Shown here: piece by piece, positions 8,987 through 16,905 of the stretch
Layout of the letters: each line of letters begins with the position of its first letter
Position numbering within the stretch: position 1 is the stretch's first letter
From: Ligilactobacillus ubinensis
Lineage (GTDB): Bacteria > Bacillota > Bacilli > Lactobacillales > Lactobacillaceae
DNA: 64,000 nucleotides
Assembly (NCBI RefSeq): GCF_024160875.1
Contig: NZ_JAIULA010000006.1
Location: 30,675 to 94,674, forward strand
Direction: 5' to 3'
Program-made: the position numbers and the translations under genes
The notes under the pieces: generated by a model
Databases searched by the model: none
Told to the model about the DNA's origin: nothing
Seen by the model: only the letters and a program-made list of their open reading frames with translations

Positions 8987-10735
8987 TTGTTAAATATTAA
9001 ATCATCTAATATTAAATTAAAATCAACCACTATTTTTTTGCATCTTTTTTTCATCATTCTGTCGTTTATCAGCCTTTTTATTTTTGCACATAAAGGTTTG
9101 GTTTATAATGCAAATGATTTGAAGTTCCATACCGACCGCATTAATGGCATCTATCAGGCTTTAAAAGAACATAACAGTCTACTAAGCTTTCCTAGTTTTA
9201 AGAGTTTTCAAAATGTTGGCGGCATGTTTCAATCGTTTTATCCAATGATAACTATTATTCCTTTTGCTCTTTTACGTTTTATAATACCTAATGCAGCTAT
9301 TGCCCTGTATATTGGACTTGGAATTTATACATACATTGGTTTTTTTACTGCTTATAAAGCTATGCTCTTATTCACTAAAAAAAATGTTGCTCAAAGCGCT
9401 TATTTTGCTATTATCTATAACTTTTCTATCTACCACATGACTGATCTATTTATCAGATTTGATCTAGGCGAATGGATTGCCTTAATGTTTTTTCCACTTG
9501 CCATGTATGGTTTCTTCAATCTTTTATTTGAAGATGGTAAATATTATTACCTAGGTGCACTTAGTTTAACTATCATAGCTTACTCCCATATTTTATCACT
9601 TGTTTTTATTTGCACAGTTTTACTTTTCTTTTGTTTCATTTGTTTATTTAAACATTTATTTACCAAAGAAAAAATAGTTAAACTGATCAAAATGTGTGGA
9701 ATCTTTTTGCTCCAAACAGTATTCGTTTTTTATCCAATCATAAACTACTCTATTAATAATCAAATTCACTTTCCTAAAAAATTCAATTTGATGCATTCAC
9801 CTGATGGAAAACTTGCTAGTTTAGGTAGTTATATTGTCGCTAGTTTAAATAATCATCTTTCAAAAACACTTGGTATTATTTTCTTGGTTATTTTCATTTT
9901 AGGTATTATACTATGGAAAAAAATGCCCCAAATTCAGCGTTTTTCATTTGGTGCAATGCTTTTAATCACGATCTGCACAACTGCCTTTTTTCCATGGTTT
10001 TTATTTCAAAAAACACCAATTGCAATTATTCAATTTCCTTGGCGTTTATTAGGCCTAGCCGGCGTTTTCATGGCACTTGTAGCTGCTTGGATAGTTGATG
10101 ATCTTACCAAATCATATCTCAACTTCGCTAATCACAAACAAGCAAATTTCAGAATAGGATTCATACTATTATTACTTGTTCTTCCTAGTATAAGCGCTGA
10201 ACTATATACCTTTTATCATAAGAGTCACACATACAAAGTGATTAAAACAACTAATCAAAATGTTGGTTCAACTAAATATGCAGTTAGTTTAGACGAGTAT
10301 GGAAAGTTTTTTAGTCAGAAAAAGCATTCATCTAAAAGTACTGACTATTATACAAAACTTGCGTATAAGCATAAGAAATCTATTAAAAAAAGAATTATTA
10401 TTGCACAAGATGGGACTAGAACAAAGCTTCCCCAAACAAGTTATCAAAATAATATTCTTTCCTTTTCTTACTATAGTAAGAAAAAACAAACAATTGATTT
10501 ACCTATTATATATTATAAGGGACACCAATATTCATTAAAAATAAACGGTGTTTCAACAAAAATATCTGAGTCAAAGCGAGGCACGCTTAAAATATCTGTA
10601 ACAAAAGGGCTAAACAAAATTCAAATTACGAATCAAAAATCACTTTTTCTTGATTTTCTCGCCGTATTGGCTTTATTCACGTGGATATTGACACTAATTT
10701 CATATTTAAAGAGAAAGAAATCTATTTACAATTAA
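8987..10735 (+). CDS. Polytopic membrane protein, GT-C-like / '6-pyruvoyl-tetrahydropterin synthase-related' family
   Basis: Start chosen at TTG 8987, eight nt after GAGAGGGG; an ATG at 8969 lies inside that site. The 582-aa product has about 11-12 membrane helices, an early extracytoplasmic FHTDRINGIYQALKEH segment, and a C-terminal extracytoplasmic domain (about 400-550) before a last helix. This layout and the acidic/His-containing first loop match the COG5617 family of uncharacterised GT-C-fold membrane proteins, probably glycosyltransferases using polyprenyl-linked sugars. The name in databases is historical and does not imply pterin metabolism. No substrate can be assigned. It may modify surface glycans or glycoproteins. 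Confidence 0.65.
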   Translation: MLNIKSSNIKLKSTTIFLHLFFIILSFISLFIFAHKGLVYNANDLKFHTDRINGIYQALKEHNSLLSFPSFKSFQNVGGMFQSFYPMITIIPFALLRFIIPNAAIALYIGLGIYTYIGFFTAYKAMLLFTKKNVAQSAYFAIIYNFSIYHMTDLFIRFDLGEWIALMFFPLAMYGFFNLLFEDGKYYYLGALSLTIIAYSHILSLVFICTVLLFFCFICLFKHLFTKEKIVKLIKMCGIFLLQTVFVFYPIINYSINNQIHFPKKFNLMHSPDGKLASLGSYIVASLNNHLSKTLGIIFLVIFILGIILWKKMPQIQRFSFGAMLLITICTTAFFPWFLFQKTPIAIIQFPWRLLGLAGVFMALVAAWIVDDLTKSYLNFANHKQANFRIGFILLLLVLPSISAELYTFYHKSHTYKVIKTTNQNVGSTKYAVSLDEYGKFFSQKKHSSKSTDYYTKLAYKHKKSIKKRIIIAQDGTRTKLPQTSYQNNILSFSYYSKKKQTIDLPIIYYKGHQYSLKINGVSTKISESKRGTLKISVTKGLNKIQITNQKSLFLDFLAVLALFTWILTLISYLKRKKSIYN

Positions 10736-10740
10736 CATTG

Positions 10741-10787
10741 AAGAGACTTACTAAATTAGACAATCAATCTATTTTAGTAAGTCTCTT
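10741..10787. terminator. Hairpin between convergent genes, probable bidirectional terminator
   Basis: A perfect 15-bp inverted repeat (AAGAGACTTACTAAA and its complement) with a 17-nt loop sits between the convergent genes ending at 10735 and 10812. The T-runs on both sides are short. Confidence 0.6.
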
Positions 10788-10811
10788 TAAATTATATTTG
10801 ACAATTTGTTA

Positions 10812-11972
10812 TCATTTATCTGCTTGATTTAAATATTGAAGTAGTCCTAAGCCGCTCTCAACAAAATATTCAATTCCTGTTGGAATAGTTTCATCTAATC
10901 CTACAAAATTAGGATTATGCCAATCTGCTGCGTTTGTTTTACCATTTGAGCCAACAAATGCAAATACTCCCGGAATTTCCTTTTGATATGTAGCAAAATC
11001 CTCTCCAGCCATTGATAAAGTTGGCTTAATAACCGGCACGTTTAAGTTACTTAAAACAGCCTGTGTCAGCTTTTCATCATTAGCAATAGGTAATGTTCGT
11101 TCTTCCCACTCTATACTTACAGATTGTCCATAAGCTGCAGCAATGTTTTGTGCAAGTTCATCTAAATGTTGCTTAACAATAGCTGTATTCTGCAAATTAA
11201 ACAAGCGGACTGTACCACCTAAAACAGCTTCATTAGGAATTACATTCCAAACACTACCAGCATTAACATGTGTCACACTAACAACAACTGCATCTTGTGG
11301 ATTAATATTTCGACTTACGATAGTCTGTAAACTCGATACAATAGTTGCTAATGTTACAATTGGATCTCGACTCTTTTCAGGTTTAGCACCATGTGACCCT
11401 TTACCTTTTATTTTTATTTCAAATTTATAACACCCAGCCATCATCGGACCTGCTTGTAAAGCAATCGTTCCCACTGGTATATTAGGATTATTGTGAAATC
11501 CAACGATTGCTTGAACCCCAGCTAATACATTTTTTTCTAAAACTTGATTAGCCCCACTGCCAGTTTCTTCTGCTGGTTGAAACAGGAATCTAATTGTTCC
11601 TTTTATTAACTCTTGGTGTTCTTTAAAATAACGAATAGCTCCTAACAAACTAGCCATATGTAAATCGTGACCGCAAGCATGCATTACATTAGCTGTCTGT
11701 GATTTAAATGCTAATTCTGTTTTTTCTTGCACTGGTAAAGCATCAATATCTGTTCGTAACGCAATTATTGGTCCTTTCGTTGGCCCTTTTATTTCTGCTA
11801 GTAACCCCGTATTAAGGTTTGTTGTAAGGACTTCAACATCCCATTTAGCTAAAAGCTCTTTAATTTTTTTCGTCGTTTCAAATTCTTGATTTGACACTTC
11901 TGGATGCTGATGAAGATAGTGCCGTATTTCTGTGATTTCTGTTAAATGTGTTAGATACTCGTTGTTACTCAT
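10812..11972 (-). CDS. M20-family amidohydrolase (N-acyl-amino acid / hippurate hydrolase type)
   Basis: Start chosen at ATG 11972, preceded by GAAGGTG; an in-frame ATG at 11999 has no site. The 386-aa protein shows the M20D pattern: HACGHDLHM (metal ligands, with Cys as in IAA-amino-acid hydrolases), FQPAEETGSGA (catalytic and metal Glu), GFHN, and a C-terminal WHNPNF His. Such enzymes cleave N-acyl amino acids (acetyl, benzoyl or indole-acetyl conjugates) in the cytosol. It is the last gene of the T-box-controlled operon after a P5C-reductase-like and a glyoxalase-fold gene, so the substrate probably yields an amino acid. The acyl group is unknown. Confidence 0.85.
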   Translation of the reverse strand: MSNNEYLTHLTEITEIRHYLHQHPEVSNQEFETTKKIKELLAKWDVEVLTTNLNTGLLAEIKGPTKGPIIALRTDIDALPVQEKTELAFKSQTANVMHACGHDLHMASLLGAIRYFKEHQELIKGTIRFLFQPAEETGSGANQVLEKNVLAGVQAIVGFHNNPNIPVGTIALQAGPMMAGCYKFEIKIKGKGSHGAKPEKSRDPIVTLATIVSSLQTIVSRNINPQDAVVVSVTHVNAGSVWNVIPNEAVLGGTVRLFNLQNTAIVKQHLDELAQNIAAAYGQSVSIEWEERTLPIANDEKLTQAVLSNLNVPVIKPTLSMAGEDFATYQKEIPGVFAFVGSNGKTNAADWHNPNFVGLDETIPTGIEYFVESGLGLLQYLNQADK

Positions 11973-12019
11973 TTTTTCACCTTCGTACAAACCTGTCATT
12001 AAATTTTTCTTTCTTCTTT

Positions 12020-12790
12020 TTAAAAATTAAAGATGATATCATCAATTTTTATTTGCTTACCCTTTAGTTCACTATTAGCACCTGCAAAACTCAATTCTCT
12101 TAGGTGATTATTTTTTCCCTTTACGAAAACCAATTTTCTATCATTAATTGTAAACTCATAGTTTTCGTCTTTTTTTGTAGCTGTTTGCTCTAATAATTTT
12201 TCCCAGATTGGAATAATTTTAGCAAAATCATCTATTTCAAAAATAGCTTTCTTAACTAATAGTTTACCTGCTGGTTGCTCAATAATTACTTGATTTTCCC
12301 GCAAATTCTTCTCCCGTTGTTCATCAGAACCTGACCACTGAATAAAGAACGGATATGGAAAATCCGTTTCGATAACATCATTGATAAAGAATATCTTCCA
12401 TTTAATAACTTCCCCTTCAGGAGTTACTCGTTTACCTTCTTCAATTTCACTTACCGGAAAACCTACTTTTTTTAAATAGCTATGTGTACTTTCAATCTCA
12501 CTAGAACGTAATGCAATGGTGTTTAGCCTTTGTTTTTTTGCAAAAAAGTCTTGAATTGCATCATAGACCGCGCTACCGTCTGTTCTAGTAATCGTGCTAG
12601 CTTTCTTTTCATCAGCTACTGTAATTAATTCAATATAATTCAAGCCAAAATAGCCTAAAAAATTGCTTGTCCCCCATTTTTCATGAACTCCACCAGCTTT
12701 AAATATAATTCCTTGTTGTTGCAACTGTTCAGCAACAATTGCAGCATTATTTGTACTAATCATTGTATGATCCCAATTTAAGATTGTCAT
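12020..12790 (-). CDS. Glyoxalase-like (VOC superfamily) protein
   Basis: The 256-aa sequence begins NWDHTMISTNNA and has GGVHEKWGTSNFLGYFGLNYIEL, typical of the Glyoxalase_3-like group within the vicinal-oxygen-chelate fold. A second, degenerate half follows. The His of DHTM and Glu of YIEL are plausible metal ligands. It starts six nt after the P5C-reductase-like gene and is clearly co-transcribed. Family members include lyases, dioxygenases and binding proteins, so no reaction can be named. Position in the operon suggests a role in the same amino-acid-derivative pathway as its neighbours. Confidence 0.65.
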   Translation of the reverse strand: MTILNWDHTMISTNNAAIVAEQLQQQGIIFKAGGVHEKWGTSNFLGYFGLNYIELITVADEKKASTITRTDGSAVYDAIQDFFAKKQRLNTIALRSSEIESTHSYLKKVGFPVSEIEEGKRVTPEGEVIKWKIFFINDVIETDFPYPFFIQWSGSDEQREKNLRENQVIIEQPAGKLLVKKAIFEIDDFAKIIPIWEKLLEQTATKKDENYEFTINDRKLVFVKGKNNHLRELSFAGANSELKGKQIKIDDIIFNF

Positions 12791-12795
12791 TTTTC

Positions 12796-13602
12796 TTATT
12801 CACCTCCTAATTCTGTTGCCTTATCAACAGCAGCCAAAACTGCATTTTGTAATCCTGCTGCAAAAGTTGATGCATCAATTTCATGTTGCAATGTAATTCC
12901 ACAACCACCTGCTGAATTATTTGTATCCAATAATTCGTATGGATGTTTTTTAGTATCTTCCAAAAATGCAGCAGCACCTTTGATATTTTCTAATGCAATC
13001 TTATTTGCCTGTTGTCTAGATAATCCCGCTAAAACACCTGCATTAGTCAAAGCTAAATAAAAATTATAAACATAATTAGGGCCACAAACTGCATAACCTG
13101 TATATGCATCAATTTGTGCTTCAGGAATAAAGTCTACTTTTCCAAAACTTTCGATAAAAGGTGTAACAATCTCCTTAGCTGCATATTCACCTAAACAAAC
13201 TCCACTATAACCAAACCCTGTATCGGTTAACGTATTGGGAATTATCCGTGTTACTTGCGCTCTTTGACTATTCAAAGCAGCTTCCAATTGTTTCAATGTC
13301 ACTCCAGCGATAATAGAAATAATCTGCGCTTTTGTTTGTAATTCACCAATTCTTCTTAATACTTCTTTCCAATCATCTTGAGGACGCACTCCCACTAACA
13401 CAATATCTGCCTGTGTCGCTGCATTTTCATCAAATGCTTGCACTGCATTAAACCCATATTCTTTCTTTAGATAAGTTACACGTTTTTCAGATACATCTGT
13501 TATTGTTACACTCTGAGAACTTACAATTTTCCTTTTTAGTGCAGCCCTTAAAATAGCTTCTGACATTTGTCCTCCACCAATTGTATAAACATTAATAGTC
13601 AT
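12796..13602 (-). CDS. Pyrroline-5-carboxylate reductase family protein
   Basis: Start chosen at ATG 13602 behind TGGAGGAAAA; an in-frame start at 13647 would enlarge the protein without a ribosome site. The 268-aa product has the N-terminal NADP fold (YTIGGGQMSEAI), VGVRPQ, a middle RIIPNTLTDTGFGYSG segment and the C-terminal helical dimer domain with the GCGITLQHEIDASTF segment. Standard ProC has PNTPxxxGxGxxG and PGGTTxxGL; here the second motif is changed (SAGGCGIT), so activity on P5C itself is not certain. First gene of the T-box operon. It may close an ornithine or glutamate-semialdehyde route to proline, or reduce a related cyclic imine. Confidence 0.75.
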   Translation of the reverse strand: MTINVYTIGGGQMSEAILRAALKRKIVSSQSVTITDVSEKRVTYLKKEYGFNAVQAFDENAATQADIVLVGVRPQDDWKEVLRRIGELQTKAQIISIIAGVTLKQLEAALNSQRAQVTRIIPNTLTDTGFGYSGVCLGEYAAKEIVTPFIESFGKVDFIPEAQIDAYTGYAVCGPNYVYNFYLALTNAGVLAGLSRQQANKIALENIKGAAAFLEDTKKHPYELLDTNNSAGGCGITLQHEIDASTFAAGLQNAVLAAVDKATELGGE

Positions 13603-13650
13603 AATATTTTCCTCCATATTGTTATTTATATTAAAATTAGCTAACAAATA

Positions 13651-13939
13651 AAAAAAGCCCCCTGCCTATCATCTCTGATAAACAAGGGACGCGATAACCC
13701 GTGGTACCACCCTTTTTTACGCATATACAGCGCCTCAGTAATACTTAGCCACTAACTAAATATTTGGGAAGTTAACGGTTCCTACCGAATACCCAGCTCT
13801 CACCAAGTACTCCTAATTTCAAAGTTCATCTTCACTAGTTTTATTAGTATCTGTTTTCAGCACTCCAGATTCTCTGTATCTAATTACACTAGTTACTCTT
13901 CTTTTCAAAAGATTTTTATTAATTTTTTATTAGTAACTT
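13651..13939 (-). ncRNA. T-box leader (tRNA-sensing riboswitch)
   Basis: On the minus strand the leader contains the antiterminator T-box core GGGTGGTACCACGGG (13698-13712). It is followed by a terminator hairpin (GTCCCTTG ... CAGGGGGC with an inner TATCA/TGATA stem) and seven T (13651-13657). Upstream are Stem I elements, including a base stem ACTAGT/ACTAGT, an AGAGA motif and a distal stem ATCTG/CAGAT. It controls the P5C reductase, VOC and M20 genes. The specifier codon lies in the region near 13820-13840; I could not fix its frame by eye, so the sensed amino acid is not assigned. Confidence 0.93.
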
Positions 13940-13945
13940 ACATGC

Positions 13946-13974
13946 ATTCTAATCTCTATCAAAATAGATGTCAA
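13946..13974 (-). promoter_or_regulatory. Consensus promoter of the T-box operon
   Basis: TTGACA (13974-13969), 17-nt spacer, TAGAAT (13951-13946) on the minus strand, just upstream of the T-box leader. Confidence 0.85.
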
Positions 13975-14160
13975 TAACTTTTTGCACATATACATAAATT
14001 TGCAGTAATCAATGTCTTAATTGTATTTTTTAACTAATTAATTTTTACTAAATTATGAATTTCATGAAATTATTTAGATTTTTCTATTTATAGCTTGCAA
14101 CCATTCTAACATTTTGTTTTAATTCACATTAGATACTTATTTTTCAGGAGGTTCATAGTT

Positions 14161-14928
14161 ATGCACGCATATCATTTTTTAGATAAAGTCCCTCATACTA
14201 AAGCTCATCATACCGGTCTAACGATGGTTCTTGACAAAGGGCTCGGACTACATGCAACAACTGATTTAATAGAAACCGCAGGTGACTATATTGATTTCAT
14301 TAAATTTGGTTGGGGTACTTCTGCCACTGCAACTCAAGAATTAATTATTAAAAAGAATAAACTCTATTCTTCTGCTAATATAACTACATATCCCGGTGGA
14401 ACCTTGCTCGAAGTTGCTTTACTGCAAAATAAACTTTCTGAGTTTTTAGAAGAATCTTCACGTTTAGGTTTTACAGGAATTGAAGTCAGTGATGGTTCCA
14501 CTGTCATTTCTGCCTCAACACGTGCTAACATAATTAAACAAGCACGTCAGGCTGGTTTTCTAATCATTTCTGAAGTAGGAAAAAAGAATCCGACTTTGGA
14601 TCATGAGCTAAGCATCAAACAACGTTTAACTGAAATTAACGCTGATCTTTCCAATGGTGCTGACTTAGTAATTATTGAAGCTCGTGAAGCGGGTAAAAAT
14701 ATTGGTATTTATGACTCAACTGGTAATATCATTGAAAAAGAACTAGAGCAGTTAGCTAGTGTCGGAATTGAAAAACTAATTTTTGAAGCTCCACTTAAAA
14801 ATCAACAAGTTGATCTTATTTTAAAATTTGGAGCACAAATTAACTTAGGTAATATTGCAACTAGTGATGCCATTTCACTTGAGACATTACGCACTGGCCT
14901 TCGCGCTGATACAGTTGGACAGCTATGA
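14161..14928 (+). CDS. Phosphosulfolactate synthase (ComA) family protein
   Basis: The 255-aa TIM-barrel-like protein has VLDKGLGL, YIDFIKFGWGTS, YPGGTLLEVA, GFTGIEVSDGS, IISEVGKK and VIIEAREAGKN, in the order and spacing of the ComA family. ComA adds sulfite to phosphoenolpyruvate to give 2-phospho-3-sulfolactate; it serves coenzyme M synthesis in methanogens and sulfolactate formation in Bacillus (YitD). RBS AGGAGGT. The stop overlaps the start of a histidine phosphatase gene (ATGA), implying translational coupling. A lactic acid bacterium has no known use for coenzyme M, so the product (sulfolactate or another adduct of PEP) is open. Confidence 0.8.
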   Translation: MHAYHFLDKVPHTKAHHTGLTMVLDKGLGLHATTDLIETAGDYIDFIKFGWGTSATATQELIIKKNKLYSSANITTYPGGTLLEVALLQNKLSEFLEESSRLGFTGIEVSDGSTVISASTRANIIKQARQAGFLIISEVGKKNPTLDHELSIKQRLTEINADLSNGADLVIIEAREAGKNIGIYDSTGNIIEKELEQLASVGIEKLIFEAPLKNQQVDLILKFGAQINLGNIATSDAISLETLRTGLRADTVGQL

Positions 14929-15584
14929 AAAAAATTATTTTTGTTCGTCATGGCAAAACCACTTGGAACTTAGCAAAAAAGTTTCAAGGTGCAAATGCAG
15001 ATAGTCCTTTACTCTTATCACCTGAATATCTAGAAGATTACGCTGCCTTAGCTAACTACTTGCAACTTTTTAAAATCGATTCTATTTACTCCAGCCCCAT
15101 TAGTCGCGCTAAAAAAACGGCTGAACTAATTACTAAGTCACATAAAAACTTGAAACAACAACCAATTAATACTTTACCAGAACTAGCTGAACTTTCGTTT
15201 GGAGACTGGGAAGGATGTTTCAAAGATGAAATACTAGCAAAGTATCCTACTGAATTTAAAAGTTTTTCTTTGCGTAAAGACGATCCAACACTCCAAGCAT
15301 TCAATATTGAAAACTTCCAACAAGCGCGCTTACGTTTTTGCAATGGTATTAAAAAAATTACAACTAACCTTGTAGATGGTCAAACAGCCCTTGTTGTTTC
15401 TCATGGGGCAATTAGCCAACTTGGTATAAAACAACTAACTACTAATGAAAATTTAGGTGGTTTGGCCAATCTCTCTCTTTCTGTCTGTACTTTAAGAAAT
15501 GAAAAATACCTTCTTGAGCGCTACAATGAAACAGGTTTTCTAAAACATCCTATTATTGCACAGGAAAACACTTCAATATTATAA
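14925..15584 (+). CDS. Histidine phosphatase superfamily protein (PhoE/GpmB-like)
   Basis: The 219-aa protein starts with IIFVRHGKTTWN (RHG catalytic His), has SSPISRAKKTAELI, an ELSFGDWEG segment (catalytic acid) and VVSHGAISQLG (second His). This is the canonical layout of cofactor-independent phosphatases of this superfamily. The ATG overlaps the preceding ComA-like stop by four nt. The context suggests it dephosphorylates the ComA-like product, taking the role of the unrelated ComB phosphatase. The substrate is inferred only from the overlap. A strong terminator follows directly. Confidence 0.85.
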   Translation: MKKIIFVRHGKTTWNLAKKFQGANADSPLLLSPEYLEDYAALANYLQLFKIDSIYSSPISRAKKTAELITKSHKNLKQQPINTLPELAELSFGDWEGCFKDEILAKYPTEFKSFSLRKDDPTLQAFNIENFQQARLRFCNGIKKITTNLVDGQTALVVSHGAISQLGIKQLTTNENLGGLANLSLSVCTLRNEKYLLERYNETGFLKHPIIAQENTSIL

Positions 15585-15586
15585 TA

Positions 15587-15626
15587 AAAAACTCAATTTA
15601 GCAGATATGCTTCATTGAGTTTTTTT
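15587..15626. terminator. Bidirectional terminator between convergent genes
   Basis: Stem ACTCAAT/ATTGAGT, extended by A and T runs on either side, serves both the phosphatase gene (plus) and the 15648-16490 gene (minus). Confidence 0.8.
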
Positions 15627-15647
15627 GTGTAATCGGTATACCCTATA

Positions 15648-16490
15648 TTAATTAGCATTCGTACTAGTTGTATCATTTTCTTCATTACTAGTTATTGCAG
15701 TTGTTGTTTCTTCTGATGCTTGGCCCGCATTTTCTTCATTATTACCTACACTTGCAGATTCTGCTCTTGAATACGCCTTGGTCATTGCTGAATGATACGT
15801 TCCCCAAATACTACTGGTTCTTGTTGAAGTCTTTGTCCCCGTATAACTTGAAGAACTTGCGATTTCTGATTTAGCCATTGTAGAACTAGAATATGTAGTT
15901 TGAGTAGAACTTGCTGTGTTAATTGATGAAGATGTTGCAGTACTAGATACTTGCGTCTGCGAACTTGTAGCTTTAGCTAAGTCGCTTATTTTTTTATTGT
16001 ATTTTGCTATTAAGTTATCTATTTTTTTATTATAGCGTTTTACTTCACTAGACGTATAGACAATACCACATTGTGCTGTAACTTTTGCTGAAATTTTCTT
16101 TAAATTCTTGATTTTAGCTGTTAATGAATCTTCTTTTTCATCGCCCAGTTTTTTAGTTGTATTCTGCGTAATTTTTTTGTCTACCTGTTTTTTAAAATAA
16201 TTTTTTGCTCGTGTAATATCATTCTTATATTCAATCGTGATTTTAGAATTTGTATTTCCTGAATTCAAATATTTCGTATATTCTTGTTCAAGACTCTCCA
16301 AAGCCTTTAATTTCTTGTTATCGTTTTTTTCACTGCTTAATTCAACATATTTTCTGTTCACCTCTCTGATAGAAATATTTATCTTTGATGCATTAATACG
16401 ACTATTATAAACACTTAAGCTACCATAAGTTGCCCCACCTACTATAAATAAACCGACTATACTTAATCCAATTAGCTTAACATTTCCCAT
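15648..16490 (-). CDS. Membrane-anchored Ser/Thr-rich extracellular protein of unknown function
   Basis: I do not recognise a family. The 280-aa product has one N-terminal membrane segment (about 5-27). A Lys/Glu-rich, probably helical region follows (about 30-165, many N/K/E residues and heptad-like spacing). A Ser/Thr/Ala-rich low-complexity tail from about 170 includes runs such as SSSTMAKSEIASSSS and ends TNAN. There is no LPXTG motif and no lipobox, so the N-terminal helix is the likely anchor with the rest outside the cell. Low-complexity tails of this kind are often glycosylated or span the wall. It is a single gene, terminated by the shared hairpin. Confidence 0.6.
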   Translation of the reverse strand: MGNVKLIGLSIVGLFIVGGATYGSLSVYNSRINASKINISIREVNRKYVELSSEKNDNKKLKALESLEQEYTKYLNSGNTNSKITIEYKNDITRAKNYFKKQVDKKITQNTTKKLGDEKEDSLTAKIKNLKKISAKVTAQCGIVYTSSEVKRYNKKIDNLIAKYNKKISDLAKATSSQTQVSSTATSSSINTASSTQTTYSSSTMAKSEIASSSSYTGTKTSTRTSSIWGTYHSAMTKAYSRAESASVGNNEENAGQASEETTTAITSNEENDTTSTNAN

Positions 16491-16773
16491 TATACTTCTA
16501 CCTCTTCTTTCATCCCCATTATTTATTAACTCAGTATAATTACTATGTAATTAATTTCATTTCATAAGATATATTATTAACTGTTTTATTTACTTATTAT
16601 TTAGTGGCATATTACCTATCATTTCTCAGAGATTGCACCCATTTAAATAATTTTTTCAGCAACAGCATTCTCGTTAATATATCGACTATTATTAACGAAA
16701 AAATAATCCCTAAATTATTTAATGATATTATAATATTTATTACAACTAATTACTACAGTCATATTTAACTAAA

Positions 16774-16801
16774 AAAGAGACACAGCTTTCACCATGTCTC
16801 T
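16774..16801 (-). terminator. Terminator of the eight-gene amino acid operon
   Basis: Stem AGAGACA/TGTCTCT with six T on the minus strand, about 105 nt after the HisC-like stop. It follows two further hairpins at 16825-16891. Confidence 0.75.
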
Positions 16802-16824
16802 CATATCGATAAAGGTTTAAAAAG

Positions 16825-16891
16825 GTGCTAAATGCGGGATCGTCGTCTTAAGTACGATCCCCTATTTAGCACGCTATCAAAATATGATAGC
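16825..16891. repeat. Two consecutive long hairpins (inverted repeats) downstream of the HisC-like gene
   Basis: GTGCTAAAT (16825-16833) and GGGATCGT (16836-16843) pair with ACGATCCC (16854-16861) and ATTTAGCAC (16864-16872), giving 17 bp with a small internal loop. A second hairpin GCTATCA/TGATAGC follows at 16873-16891. Neither has a T-run. They may stabilise the operon mRNA 3' end or be a relic of a small palindromic repeat element. Confidence 0.75.
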
Positions 16892-16905
16892 CCACTAAAA
16901 CATCT

